A DNA stretch of 64,000 nucleotides. Source: Isoetes taiwanensis (Eukaryota; Streptophyta; Lycopodiopsida; Isoetales; Isoetaceae). Positions within the stretch are counted from its first letter, which is position 1. Each line of letters starts with the position of its first letter. The DNA lies in assembly GCA_021234155.1 (NCBI GenBank), contig JAJEKV010000134.1, positions 314,501 to 378,500 of the forward strand, read 5' to 3'. Position numbers and translations under genes: made by a program. The notes beneath the pieces were generated by a model. It was not told the origin of the DNA. It saw only the letters and a list, made by a program, of their open reading frames with translations, and ran no database searches. Positions 46,401-58,116 of this stretch are shown piece by piece.

Positions 46401-46866
46401 GAGATCCTTTCTCTAAGAAATGAGACGAGTCAAGGTTTAAACACTAGAGGGAGACAACGTTAATTATAATTATGTCTATAAAATATTACCTAGCCCTTAA
46501 TATATAACGTCGAATAAGGTCTAATATAAAGCATATGAATGTAGTATGGGTTGAATCATGGCAAGGCCCGAAGAAATTGTGTTATCAAAGCATCCACCAA
46601 AGGAAAAAATAATTAAAGTTATAGGTCGAGGAACGCCGATAACTGGACATTATTATCGTCGCTTAAAGAATATCCAAGGATATAACACATGCTGCTATTC
46701 TAGAGAGTTGCCCTGTCGTTGTTAATTAAATTTCGGAATTAGTCCCACCAAGTGAGTTGATGTTATCATAACAAGTTGGCCGGACTTGCTAGATTACGTC
46801 GTTTCATTTGGTCGGTTTATTTCTAGGGGATACTAGCTTTATATATGGTTAACAGTTATCCGGTCA

Positions 46867-47055
46867 ACTATGGCAGAGAGCTTGATCCGGCGGCTATGGC
46901 AAGAGAGCTTGCTCCGGCGGCTATGACGAGAGAGCTTGCTCCGGCGGCTATGGCGAGAGAGCTTGCTCCAGCGGCTATGGCAAGAGAGCTTGCTCCGGCG
47001 GCTATGGCGAGAGAGCTTGCTCTGGCGGCTATGGCAAGAGAGCTTGCTCCGGTGG
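46867..47055. repeat. 27-bp minisatellite, about 6-7 units
   Basis: The unit AGAGAGCTTGCTCCGGCGG followed by CTATGGCA repeats with single-base variants. It reads as a 9-residue repeat (RELAPAAMA) on + and as an Ala/Ser-rich repeat on -, both open, simply because the period is a multiple of three. It lies in the retroelement leader. Degenerate units occur at the equivalent place in the left element (1195-1300). Confidence 0.9.
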
Positions 47056-47154
47056 AGTTGTTGCCTCCACAACATGGGTTTACCAAAGGCAAGCTTCTAA
47101 TTTAAATATGGAATAGATGCACTATAAATACAGAAAAAGGATTATATCACTTCA

Positions 47155-47225
47155 AGAAAGAAGTTGGCTCATTGGTAAAGGTGTTGGCTTGGGCGCAGAA
47201 GGTTAGGGGTTCAATCCCATAATGT
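47155..47225 (+). repeat. tRNA-like (SINE-type) promoter segment 1
   Basis: AGTTGGCTCATTGG (A-box-like, about 47162-47175) and GGTTAGGGGTTCAATCCC (B-box-like, about 47201-47218) are spaced as in tRNA-derived SINE heads. It does not fold into a complete tRNA by eye, so it is not called a tRNA gene. Confidence 0.45.
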
Positions 47226-47311
47226 ACCTTTTGCTTAAAAGAACTGGTAACTGGATAAAACAGAACATTAGATATGTATAACAAAGGATTAAAATATATA
47301 TATCTCACATA

Positions 47312-47382
47312 AAGAGAGTTGGCAAGATGGAAAGAGTGTTGGGTTGGAGGTGGGAGGTCACGGGTTCAAAACGCGGGCGGAT
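47312..47382 (+). repeat. tRNA-like (SINE-type) promoter segment 2
   Basis: GAGAGTTGGCAAGATGG (A-box-like) and GTCACGGGTTCAAAACGC (B-box-like) repeat the layout of segment 1 about 155 bp downstream. A poly(T) run of ~20 follows at 47392-47410, which would end a pol III transcript. Confidence 0.45.
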
Positions 47383-47831
47383 AAGGAAAAACTTTTTTTT
47401 TTTTTTTTTAAAGTCAACGCTTGTTCAAAACCGGCGGACTTGGGTATCTCTGTGTTTTAAATCGCAAAAGAAACTCGTTTTTACCGAAGTGCGCCAATTT
47501 TGGATTTGCTCTCATGTTTTTGCCATTTTGGGTCGGACAAAAGGTGTTCTAAGCCAATTAGGATGTTCCAGACGTAATGGAACAAAAATCGCCGCAATCC
47601 GAGTTTCCTAGAGAAAGTTATAGCCCATCTAAACTTGGGTCCTCCAGTCACAACTTTTTCCCTTCAAAATCGCCCTAAACTTCCTAAAACTCAACATTTT
47701 CTTACATCAACCTAGCACAAGACTAAATCACCGAAACGTTAAGCAGTCCAACTAGCTTAGCTCCCACTTAACTACCGAACTAACGGGTTAGAGATTTGGT
47801 CAGTGCTATGATTCCGGTCAACCAAAATCAT

Positions 47832-47844
47832 GGCTCTGATACCA
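47832..47844 (-). other. Primer-binding site of right retroelement
   Basis: The minus strand reads TGGTATCAGAGCC, one base from the LTR at 47846. It sets the element's orientation as minus. Confidence 0.9.
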
Positions 47845-47845
47845 C

Positions 47846-49394
47846 TGTGACGCTCCCTGAACATATACGACACTCGGACGTATACATACGGGGACTTTCC
47901 CCTCCCATGGCAACCAACTCACCATGAGCAGGGCCCTCCGTCTAACTCGGACCATCTATAGAAAGATGCCCGGGTGAAGGACACGGAGGTGTCATTCGGC
48001 CCACGCCTTCAATGGGACTCCTATGTCGCGGAAGCGTGAATACATGTTAGCACACATCATAAATCATATATAAATAACCACCACGAAGGGTGGCACATCC
48101 ATCCAAGTACTAACGACAAAGAATATGCATCTAATCCTAAGGAAAACACCCCAAACCCCAGGTTCTACCCCGGCTCAGACTCCTGTGAGGATGGACTGAC
48201 GGCTCGGTCTCAAGAGATCAGCAGACAGAGGTATAACCTGGCGTTGGCTGGCATAGAACAGTGGCTAGGGTTGTCCACTCCATCCGCCCCTCCTGTGCAC
48301 ACTTTGCAGATGAGTCGAATCATGCCATGGCATCACTATAGCCTTCGGGACACGCAGACTCAAGGTATCACCCTTCGAGCCTACTCCAGGGTTCATGAAG
48401 CCCCGTCCGATGAGGCAGGTCAGGGAAGCGTCCCCTTCCAGGATCACAGTGGTTCCATGGGTGAGCTAGAGAATACGTGCCGCATCAGCGACCCACGCAT
48501 CCGTACCCGACTTACTCACCCTAAATCTACTCAAAGTGCAAGGTGCTCCATACGGATCACACCTCTACACCCAGGGAGTGTCAGACCCATACCCGGCCCT
48601 CTTCGTGACCGACTATCAGGTCTAGCCCACTGTAGGAGTCTCAGGAGCCTTTTATGTTCGTGCAAGACCCCACCCCCACTTCACCACTGTGTCCCTTGTT
48701 TGGTGCTAAGCAATCCCATAGCATCCATGACTCGTTGGTCTCTTGTGCACAGGCTGCAATTACTGGGTTTTAAGGGTTCTATCTAGGAGCATCTCTACTT
48801 CTAGATGGCCTTTAGGTCTCTATCCCCCTTTTACCCATACAACACAGGAGGAACAGAAAGAAAGCTATCCTTATACATCCATCCATCCATCCATAACTTC
48901 GAATAGAACATAAAATAGAGATTAACCATACATCTATCCATACAAGGGTTAATCCTATGACTATCTAGGAATCCAAGCTATCTACGTACTAACCGGGATC
49001 ATAGCTAGCTCTACTATCGCTCGAGTTCTCCATCCTTCTGGCTGGAACAAGGTGGAACAGCAGCTCCTCCTCCACCAACCTCCCCCAATTCAAATTGGGG
49101 CAATTGGGGGTGTAAAACCCCAATTTGGGTGTCCCAAATTGGAAACTCTGCCTTGTCCAATCGATTTGGGCCAGATGGCATGCTAATTATTATCTACTTT
49201 AATAATTAAACCCCTTTAATTATTAGGTTAAGCCCTAAATTCGAATTAGGGTTTTAGGTTAGGTTTCCACTTTAATAATGAATTATTAACATAGCTAACC
49301 TTAACTTATGAATAATTAATGTGCCATTAATTATTCATAGTGACGTGTCATGTATTTATACTCAAAAAGGCGTATAAATATATGGAACGTCACA
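47846..49394 (-). mobile_element. 5' LTR of right retroelement (1549 bp)
   Basis: On the minus strand it runs from TGTGACGTTCCATATATTTATAC (49394) to CAGGGAGCGTCACA (47846). It is complete and alignable to the LTR at 7522-9239 over most of its length. Its first ~375 bp (49018-49394) also form the head of every unit in the tandem array to the right. A CATC(CAT) microsatellite lies at 48875-48894. The sequence beyond its start (GCCACTTCTATATTC) is LINE sequence, so the element was inserted into, or joined to, a LINE. Confidence 0.9.
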
Positions 49395-50460
49395 GCCACT
49401 TCTATATTCTTTGGTGTTGCTGGATGGCTCTCTTATATCTGATCCCTTGCATCTTAAGCCGTATCTTCATCATCACTTTTCTTCATTCTTTGTAAAATGC
49501 CCAATGCCCTTTCAAGTGGACATGCAATCGGATGTGGTGATTAAGTTGCGTAGCATTATTTCAAGTGGACATGCAATCGGTGGTGTTGGAATGTCAGATT
49601 TTCACCTCCAAAGTAAGGAGATGATATCGAAGTTTAGTTAGAGGATTTTCATTGATAAGGATGATTCTCCTGGCCTGAGGTTGCTGATGCAGTCGATTCA
49701 ACATTGCCTTCCATTTCATAAGGCCACCATTATGTCTCTCCTTCCTTGGCTTTGCTTTATCATATACATCCATATTCGAATGCTTCTCCCTTTCTAAAGG
49801 GGTTGCGGACACTGTAGGTCTCTTTTCCATATCAATCCCGAGTCTTGGTCTTGTCTGCTCTACTCTATGCTGGTGGATTCCTTTGCAGGACACTCCTGAG
49901 AATGTGCCTCTAAGTGTTGTTATCCATCCAAAGACACAACGATGATGGATAGAAACTGGTTTAAGCACTATTGCAGCTTGGTATAAGTCCGATCATCTCA
50001 TGTCATGGGAAGCATTTAGAACAAAATTTTGTTGTACAAATGGGATAGAGTAATTTGGACTCAGATATTGCCATAGAATTCTCGACCCACAAATTGAAGT
50101 AATGTATGGGATTACCATCAAGGTATCAAGCCGTGGTGCTTTGTTTCTTCTGTATAAATTTTCTCAGATCCGAAATCTGGACTCCGCCTAAAGATATGGC
50201 ATCTTCGTGTCCCTCAACCACAATGGAAAAGTGTTTGAACATGGGTATGGGATAAGTTGCTTCCTCCCAAAGTGGCAGTTTTATGGTAATAAGTGATCCA
50301 TAGATGCCTCAGAGTCAACAAGCTAGTCCATAGATAGATTGATAAGCATGAACCCCTAGCTTGTGAAGGTGCACAGACAACCAAGATCCCACGCGCTTCA
50401 AATCCAAGAAAGGGCCAGTGAAGTGGTAAACCATGGAGCACGCAACCAATTACTCCACAT
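49395..50460 (+). pseudogene. LINE remnant, array unit 1, with internal deletion
   Basis: It starts with the same text as the other units (HLKPYLHHHFSSFFVKCP) but jumps at about 49560-49581 to the region found at 53040 in unit 2 (GGVGMSDFHLQSKEMISKFS). About 1.24 kb is lost, including the whole catalytic core. At the junction, TTCAAGTGGACATGCAATCGG is a second copy of 49512-49532. Downstream text corresponds to the LINE C-terminal zf-RVT region (WDKLLPPKVAVLW), with many stops. Confidence 0.85.
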
Positions 50461-51226
50461 GTTGTCGATGATCTTCATGGCTTATCTGCACCACTGGGGT
50501 TCCAAAATGTCAAAAATTGCCCTGCACTCCTGAACCTCATAAAAGATTTCGTCAGATGATAGCTGGATATCCATGGAGTCTTGCTTGGCTTGCAATTGCT
50601 AGAGATAGGACACAGCTTCTTTCCTATTATTATCCACCATAGTGGCAATGGCCTCTAAGACATGAGCTGAGATGCTGGAGTCATCAAGCCCTTGCAAAGC
50701 CAATTAGAGAATGGCACACCCCTAACTCGAGCCATTGTGTAAGATGATCTCCAAGGTGTAGAGGTCGATGCAGGTCGAGGGGTGGAAGAGGACGTCACCC
50801 TAGGCTGCCGCAGGGAAAGAGAGGAAAACTTCTCCTGCCCTGAGGAACCTCCAATGTGTATTGGACGTACCACTTGCCCTGCATGTACACTAGTTTGTGT
50901 AGGTTGCACCACCATTCTAGCATTACCTCCACGATTGGTCCGTGCCAAGAAACTTCTAAACTGTGTTGGAGGTGCCACCTGTGCAACATTATTCCGAACA
51001 AGTGCTACTGGTTGCATATGTTCTGAAAAGCTTCCAGCATGCGCTGGAGATGCAGTTTGTCCAGAGGAGCACTTCACAGGCACATGAGATCTCAACTGAC
51101 ATGAAGGACCTCCAACATGTGTTGGAAGTGCTGCTAGCCCAGAAGCAACTCCAGCAGACAAAGAGGGTCTTGCCTGACCCACAGAGCTTTGGAGGTGCTA
51201 ATTGGCCAGAGCACACCGCCCGACCT
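50461..51226 (-). other. Repeat-rich segment open on the minus strand, unit 1
   Basis: The minus-strand frame 51182-50655 is open for 175 codons without an ATG at its head. It reads short diverged repeats around a Pro-Thr-x-x-Gly-Gly core (LPTHVGG, APPTQF, RPIHIGGS). Farther left, protein-like text continues in broken frames (SAHVLEAIATMVDNNRKEA, QLQAKQDSMDIQLSSDEIFY). It could be part of a gag-like or host-derived protein. The unit-3 copy (57545-58072) is nearly identical and also open. No family was recognised. Confidence 0.4.
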
Positions 51227-51603
51227 CGCTCGAGTTCTCCATCCTTCTGGCTGGAACAAGGTGGAACAGCAGCTCCTCCTCCACCAACCTCCCCCAATTC
51301 AAATTGGGGCAATTGGGGGTGTAAAACCACAATTTGGGTGTCCCAAATTGGAAACTCGCCCTTGTCCAATCGATTTGGGCCAGATGGCATGCTAATTATT
51401 ATCTACTTTAATAATTAAACCCCTTTAATTATTAGGTTAAGCCCTAAATTCGAATTAGGGTTTTAGGTTAGGTTTCCACTTTAATAATGAATTATTAACA
51501 TAGCTAACCTTAACTTATGAATAATTAATGTGCCATTAATTATTCATAGTGACGTGTCATGTATTTATACTCAAAAAGGCGATAAATATATGGAACGCCA
51601 TGA
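51227..51603 (-). mobile_element. LTR fragment, unit 2
   Basis: It matches 49018-49394, the first ~375 bp of the LTR on the minus strand. The terminal ACGTCACA is altered to GGCGTTCCA-type text (plus strand GGAACGCCATGACC), the only unit with a damaged LTR end. Confidence 0.9.
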
Positions 51604-53910
51604 CCACTTCTATATTCTTTGGTGTTGCTGGATGGCTCTCTTATATCTGATCCCTTGCATCTTAAGCCGTATCTTCATCATCACTTTTCTTCATTCTTTG
51701 TAAAATGCCCAATGCCCTTTCAAGTGGACATGCAATCGGATGTGGTGATTAAGTTATGTAGCATTATTTCTAAAGAGCAGAGGTCGCTTCTTGGGTCCAA
51801 TATTGTGAAGGAGGATTTAAAAGAAGTTGTGGCTCTCTTAGAAAAGAACAAATGCCCTGTTTTGAATGGCTTCCCTATTGAATTTTTTCAAAAGTGTTGA
51901 GACTGGTTGGAGGATGATGTATATGATGCATTCTGTGAGCTTCAGAGATTTAGGTGCCTTGATAAGATTTTGAACACAGGTTGCATCTCCCTCATTCCAA
52001 AGAGCAAGGAACCTAAGACTATTTCTGACTAGCGCTCTATTACATTGCTTTCCTCTGTGTGCAAGATCTTTGCTAAAACATTGGAAGAAAAAGTTCGAGA
52101 CATTTTGGCCGACTCTATCTCATCAACACAATCTGGCTTTTTGCCTCGTCGCTGTATTCTCAATAACGTGGCTGTTGCATACGAGGGAATATATTGGGCC
52201 CAGTTATAGGGTCATAGAGCATTATATTTTAAGCTTGATTTTGCTAAAGCTTATGATAGTGTTGAGTGGGGTTTCTTAGAGAAGTGTCTTCTTACTCTTG
52301 GGTTCGGGGAGTCATTTACAAGAAATGTCATGAAGCTTCATACGTCTGCAAGGTACTTTTTTAGGGCGAGCCATCTAATATTTTTTGTAGTGGATAGAGG
52401 AATTTGACAAGGTTATCCCTTAGCACCCTTACTAGTATTATCCCAGCTTTTCTCTGTGGCTACCCAGGATAGCATCATTCAAGGTCTGCCAATGGATGAT
52501 CATGGTTCTCAAAAGGTATGTAATCAATATGCTGATGACATTGTTTTGCTCCTAATTGTCGAGGCTGAAAATCTTCATAATGCTAAGCTATTGTTAGACA
52601 TATTCTCCTTAGCATCAGGAGTTCTTGTGGGTTGGCAAAAGTGTATTGCTTTATGGACGTTTAACAGTCCCATCCCTCCCTATAATCTGGACTATCCATG
52701 GAAGATTCTTCTGCATGGCAATACCACGAAGTTGCTTGGTATTCCTGTTAAAATTCACGTCTCCGCTTCAGATGCTTGGGATGAAATTATTGCAGGGTTG
52801 CAAAAGCACTTATTTTGGTGGAATACAACTAAACTATCTATGCACAGAAGAATCGCCGTGGCTAAATGTGTCCTTAGTAATACTCATGTCTGCGTGGCAT
52901 TTGCTCTTTTAGCTCCTTAGTGTAAGGTGGAGGAGATTGTGCGTATCGTCAAGAATTTTATTTGGGGTGGGAATGAAGTAGGAGTCGTGGTCAAGGTAGC
53001 TTGGGCTTTTAAGTGCATTAAACCTAAGGCAAATTTGGTGGTGTTGGAATGTCAAATTTTCACCTCCAAAGTAAGGAGATGATATCGAAGTTTAGTTAGA
53101 GGATTTTCATTGATAAGGATGATTCTCCTGGCCTGAGGTTGCTGATGCAGTCGATTCAACATTGCCTTCCATTTCATAAGGCCACCATTATGTCTCTCCT
53201 TCCTTGGCTTTGCTTTATCATATACATCCATATTCGAATGCTTCTCCCTTTCTAAAGGGGTTGCGGACACTGTAGGTCTCTTTTCCATATCAATCCCGGT
53301 AGTGTCTTGTTTGTCTACTCTATGCTGGTGGATTCCTTTGCAGGACACTCCTGAGAATGTGCCTCTAAGTGTTGTTATCCATCCAAAGACACAACGATGA
53401 TGGAAAGAAACTGGTTTAAGCACTATTGCAGCTTGGTATAAGTCTGATCATCTCATGTCATGGGAAGCATTTAGAACAAAATTCTTGTTGTACAAATGGG
53501 ATAGAGTAATTTGGACTCAGATTGCCATAGAATTCTGACCCACAAATTGAAGTAATCGTATGGGATTACCATCAAGGTATCGCCGTGGTGCTTTGTTTCT
53601 TCCGTGTATAAATTGCTTCTCGATCCCGAAACTGGACTCCGCCTAAAGATATGGCATCTTCGGTCCCTCAACCACAATGGAAAAGTGTTTGAACATGGGT
53701 ATGGGATAAGTTGCTTCCTCCCAAAGTGGCAGTTTTATGGTAATAAGTGATCCATAGATGCCTCAGAGTCAACAAGCTAGTCCATAGATAGATTGATAAG
53801 CATGAACCCCTAGCTTGTGAAGGTGCACAGACAACCAAGATCCCACGCTTCAAATCCAAGAAAGGGCCAGTGAAGTGGTAAACCATGGAGCACGCAACCA
53901 ATTACTCCAC
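51604..53910 (+). pseudogene. LINE reverse transcriptase pseudogene, unit 2
   Basis: Broken frames carry the L1-type plant reverse transcriptase boxes in order: LNTGCISLIPKSKEP, ITLLSSVCKIFAKTLEEKVR, STQSGFLPRRCILNNVAVAYEG, YFKLDFAKAYDSVEWGFLEK, GYPLAPLL, NQYADDIVLLL (YADD box near 52528) and WQKCIALWTF. A thumb region and a degenerate zf-RVT C-terminus follow. Stops interrupt the frame at fixed places (after FFQKC, after PKTISD, after IYWAQL and before QGYPLAP), and the same stops occur in units 4 and 5. No endonuclease domain is present, so the copy is 5'-truncated at the LTR junction. Confidence 0.9.
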
Positions 53911-54081
53911 ATGTTGTCGATGATCTTCATGGCTTATCTGCACCACTGGGGTTCCAAAATGTCAAAAATTGCCCTGCACTCCTGAACCTCATAAAAGATT
54001 TTCACGAAGATAGCCTGGATATCCATGGAGTCTTGCTTGGCTTGCAATTGCTAGAGATAGGACACGCCTTCTTTCCTATTA

Positions 54082-54674
54082 TTATCCACCATAGTGGCAA
54101 TGGCCTCTAAGACATGAGCCTGAGATCTTTGGAGTCATCAAGCCCTTGCAAAGCCAATTAGAGAATGGCACACCCCTAACTCGAGCCATTGTGTAAGATG
54201 ATCTCCAAGGTGTAGAGGTCGATGTGTCGAGGGGTGGAAGAGGACGCCACCCTAGGGGCCGCAGTGGAAAGAGAGGAAAACTTCTCCTCGCCTCGAGGAA
54301 CCTCCAATGTGTATTGGACGCACCACTTGCCCCCGCATGTACACTAGTTTGTGTAGGTTGCACCACCATTCTAGCATTACCTCCACGATTGGTCCGGCTA
54401 AGAAACTTCTAAATTGTGTTGGAGGTGCCACACATTGCAACATTATTCAACAAGTGCTACCGGGTTGCATATGTTCGAAAAGCTTCAAAGATATCTGGAG
54501 ATGCGCTTTGTCTAGAGGAGCACTTCACAGCACATGAGATCTCAATCGACATGAAGGACCTCCAACATGTGTTGGAAGTCTTTGCTAGCCCGAAGCAACT
54601 CCAGCCAGACAAAGAGGGTCTTGCCGACCCACAGAGCTTTGGAGGTGCTAATTGGCGAGCACACCGCCCGACCC
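54082..54674 (-). other. Repeat-rich segment, unit 2 (more diverged)
   Basis: Same segment as 50461-51226, with several small changes at CAG/CTG triplets that break the long minus-strand frame into pieces. No function is assigned. Confidence 0.45.
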
Positions 54675-55047
54675 CGCCGAGTTCTCCATCCTTCCGGTTT
54701 GGAACAAGGTGGAACAGCAGCTCCTCCTCCACCAACCTCCCCAATTCAAATTGGGGCAATTGGGGTGTAAAACCACAATTTGGGTGTCCCAAATTGGAAA
54801 CTCGCCTTGTCCAATCGATTTGGGCCAGATGGCATGCTAATTATTATCTACTTTAATAATTAAACCCCTTTAATTATTAGGTTAAGCCCTAAATTGAATT
54901 AGGGTTTTAGGTTAGGTTTCCACTTTAATAATGAATTATTAACATAGCTAACCTTAACTTATGAATAATTAATGTGCCATTAATTATTCATAGTGACGTG
55001 TCATGTATTTATACTCAAAAAGGCGTATAAATATATGGAACGTCACA
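54675..55047 (-). mobile_element. LTR fragment, unit 3
   Basis: It matches 49018-49394 and ends in the intact GGAACGTCACA. Confidence 0.9.
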
Positions 55048-57350
55048 GCCACTTCTATATTCTTTGGTGTTGCTGGATGGCTCTCTTATATCTGATCCCT
55101 TGCATCTTAAGCCGTATCTTCATCATCACTTTTCTTCATTCTTTGTAAAATGCCCAATGCCCTTTCAAGTGGACATGCAATCGGATGTGGTGATTAAGTT
55201 GCGTAGCATTATTTCTAAAGAGCAGAGGTCGCTTCTTGGGTCCAATATTGTGAAGGAGGATTAAAAGCAGTTATGGTTCTCTTAAAAAGGAACAGATGCC
55301 CTAGTCTAGATGGCTTTCCTACAGAAGTGCTGAGACTGGTTGGAGGATGATGTATATGATGCTTTCTGTGAATTTCAGAGATTTAGGTGCCCTGATAAAA
55401 TTTTAAACACGGGTTGTATTTTCCTCATTCCAAAGAGCAAGGAACCGGAGACTATTTCTGACTGACGACCTATTACATTGCTATCCTCTGTGTGCAAGAT
55501 CTTTGCTAAAACATTGGAAGAAAAAGTTCGAGACATTTTGGCCGACTCTATCTCATCAACACAATCTGGCTTTTTGCCTCGTCGCTGTATTCTCAATAAC
55601 GTGGCTGTTGCATACGAGGGAATATATTGGGCCCAGTTATAGGGTCATAGAGCATTATATTTTAAGCTTGATTTTGCTAAAGCTTATGATAGTGTTGAGT
55701 GGGGTTTCTTAGAGAAGTGTCTTCTTACTCTTGGGTTTGGGAGTCATTTACAAGAAATGTCATGAAGCTTCACGCCCCAAGGAAGGTACTTTTTTTAGGG
55801 CTTGAGCCATCTAATATTTCTGTAGTGGATAAGAGGAATTTGACAAGGTTATCCCTTAGCACCCTTACTAGTATTATCCCAGCTTTTCTCTGTGGTTACG
55901 GATAGAGCATCATTCAAAGTCTGCCAATGGACGATGGCTCTCAAGAGGTATGTAATCAATATGCAGACAACACTTTTCTGTTCCTAATTTTTGAGGCTAA
56001 AAATCTACATAATGCTAAGCTATTGTTAGACATATTCTCCTTAGCATCAGGGTTTTTTGTGGGTTGGCAAAAGTGTATTGCTTTATGGACGTTTAAATGT
56101 CCCATCCCTCCCTGTATTTTGGACTATCCATGGAAGGTTCTTCTGCATGGCAAGGCCACGAAGTTACTCGATATCCCTGTTGGAATCCATATCTCCGCTT
56201 CAGATGCTTGGGATGAAATTATTAGAGGGTTGCAGAAGCGCTTATTTTCGTGGAAGATAGCTAAACTACCTATGCACAAAAGAATCGCCGTGGCTAAATG
56301 TGTCCTTAGTAATACTCATGTCTGCGTGGCATTTGCTCTTTTAGCTCCTTAGTGTAAGGTGGAGGAGATTGTGCGTATCGTCAAGAATTTTATTTGGGGT
56401 GGGAATGAAGTAGGAGTCGTGGTCAAGGTAGCTTGGGCGAAGTGCATTAAACCTAAGGCAGCTGGTGGTGTTGGAATGTCAAATTTTCACCTCCAAAGTA
56501 AGGAGATGATATCGAAGTTTAGTTAGAGGATTTTCATTGATAAGGATGATTCTCCTGGCCTGAGGTTGCTGATGCAGTCGATTCAACATTGCCTTCCATT
56601 TCATAAGGCCACCATTATGTCTCTCCTTCCTTGGCTTTTCTTTATCATATACATCCATATTCGAATGCTTCTCCCTTTCTAAAGGGGTTGCGGACACTGT
56701 AGGTCTCTTTTCCATATCAATCCTGAGGCGTGTCTTCAGCTGTCTACTCTATGCTGGTGGATTCCTTTGCAGGACACTCCTGAGAATGTGCCTCTAAGTG
56801 TTGTTATCCATCCAAAGACACAACGATGATGGATAGAAACTGGTTTAAGCACTATTGCAGCTTGGTATAAGTCTGATCATCTCATGTCATGGGAAGCATT
56901 TAGAACAAAATTCTTGTTGTACAAATGGGATAGAGTAATTTGGACTCGTATTGCCATAGAATTCTGACCCACAAATTAAAGTAATCGTATGGGATTACCA
57001 TCAAGGTATCAAGCCCGTGGTGCTTTGTTTCTTACGTGTATAAATTGCTTACGCATCCCGAAATCGGACTCGTCTAAAGATATGGCATCTTCAGGTCCCT
57101 CAACCACAATGGAAAAGTGTTTGAACATGGGTATGGGATAAGTTGCTTCCTCCCAAAGTGGCAGTTTTATGGTAATAAGTGATCCATAGATGCCTCAGAG
57201 TCAACAAGCTAGTCCATAGATAGATAGATTGATAAGCATGAACCCCTAGCTTGTGAAGGTGCACAGACAACCAAGATCCCACACGCTTCAAATCCAAGAA
57301 AGGGCCAGTGAAGTGGTAAACCATGGAGCACGCAACCAATTACTCCACAT
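55048..57350 (+). pseudogene. LINE reverse transcriptase pseudogene, unit 3 (divergent core)
   Basis: The ends match the other units, but about 55260-55480 and 55740-56280 are clearly more diverged. The catalytic box reads NQYADNTFLF, so the second catalytic aspartate of YADD is lost. The segment after IVKED is frameshifted and shorter. Confidence 0.9.
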
Positions 57351-57544
57351 GTTGTCGATGATCTTCATGGCTTATCTGCACCACTGGGGTCCCAAAATGT
57401 CAAAAATTGCCCTGCACTCCTGAACCTCATAAAAGATTTCGTCAGATGATAGCTGGATATCCATGGAGTCTTGCTTGGCTTGCAATTGCTAGAGATAGGA
57501 CACAGCTTCTTTCCTATTATTATCCACCATAGTGGCAATGGCCT

Positions 57545-58116
57545 CTAAGACATGAGCTGAGATGCTGGAGTCATCAAGCCCTTGCAAAGCCAATTAGAGA
57601 ATGGCACACCCCTAACTCGAGCCATTGTGTAAGATGATCTCCAAGGTGTAGAGGTCGATGCAGGTCGAGGGGTGGAAGAGGACGTCACCCTAGGCTGCCG
57701 CAGGGAAAGAGAGGAAAACTTATCCTGCCCTGAGGAACCTCCAATGTGTATTGGACGTACCACTTGCCCTGCATGTACACTAGTTTGTGTAGGTTGCACC
57801 ACCATTCTAGCATTACCTCCACGATTGGTCCGTGCCAAGAAACTTCTAAACTGTGTTGGAGGTGCCACCTGTGCAACATTATTCCGAACAAGTGCTACTG
57901 GTTGCATATGTTCTGAAAAGCTTCCAGCATGCGCTGGAGATGCAGTTTGTCCAGAGGAGCACTTCACAGGCACATGAGATCTCAACTGACATGAAGGACC
58001 TCCAACATGTGTTGGAAGTGCTGCTAGCCCAGAAGCAACTCCAGCAGACAAAGAGGGTCTTGCCTGACCCACAGAGCTTTGGAGGTGCTAATTGGCCAGA
58101 GCACACCGCCCGACCT
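57545..58116 (-). other. Repeat-rich segment, unit 3
   Basis: The 175-codon minus-strand frame (58072-57545) differs from the unit-1 copy at essentially one residue (GQDKF versus GQEKF). This open frame is kept while the LINE frames around it are dead. Function unknown. Confidence 0.45.

Larger units (their letters stand above)
43450..47831 (-). mobile_element. Internal region of right LTR retroelement, truncated and decayed
   Basis: Homology to the left element in inverted order runs from here (matching about 4985) to about 47070 (matching about 1200). No 3' LTR is present, so the element is truncated on its left side. No gag-pol motif is legible. The minus-strand open frames (44158-44343, 45237-45575, 45593-45853 and 45956-46165) correspond to those at 4081-4290, 2590-2930, 2186-2500 and 1930-2080 and share residue strings with them. 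A common ancestral text therefore existed, but its product is unidentified. Confidence 0.7.

Noticed and set aside
46839-47105. Ala-rich repeat proteins on both strands at the minisatellite
   Set aside because: The open frames follow from a 27-bp period without stop codons, with no start context or flanking coding sequence.
47155-47230. A tRNA gene
   Set aside because: A-box-like and B-box-like text is present, but I could not form an acceptor stem or full cloverleaf by eye.
50989-51418. 133- and 151-codon open frames on opposite strands spanning the LTR-fragment junctions of the array
   Set aside because: They cross the junction between LTR sequence and the repeat-rich segment and read opposite strands of the same bases. 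They are likely shadows of low-complexity sequence.
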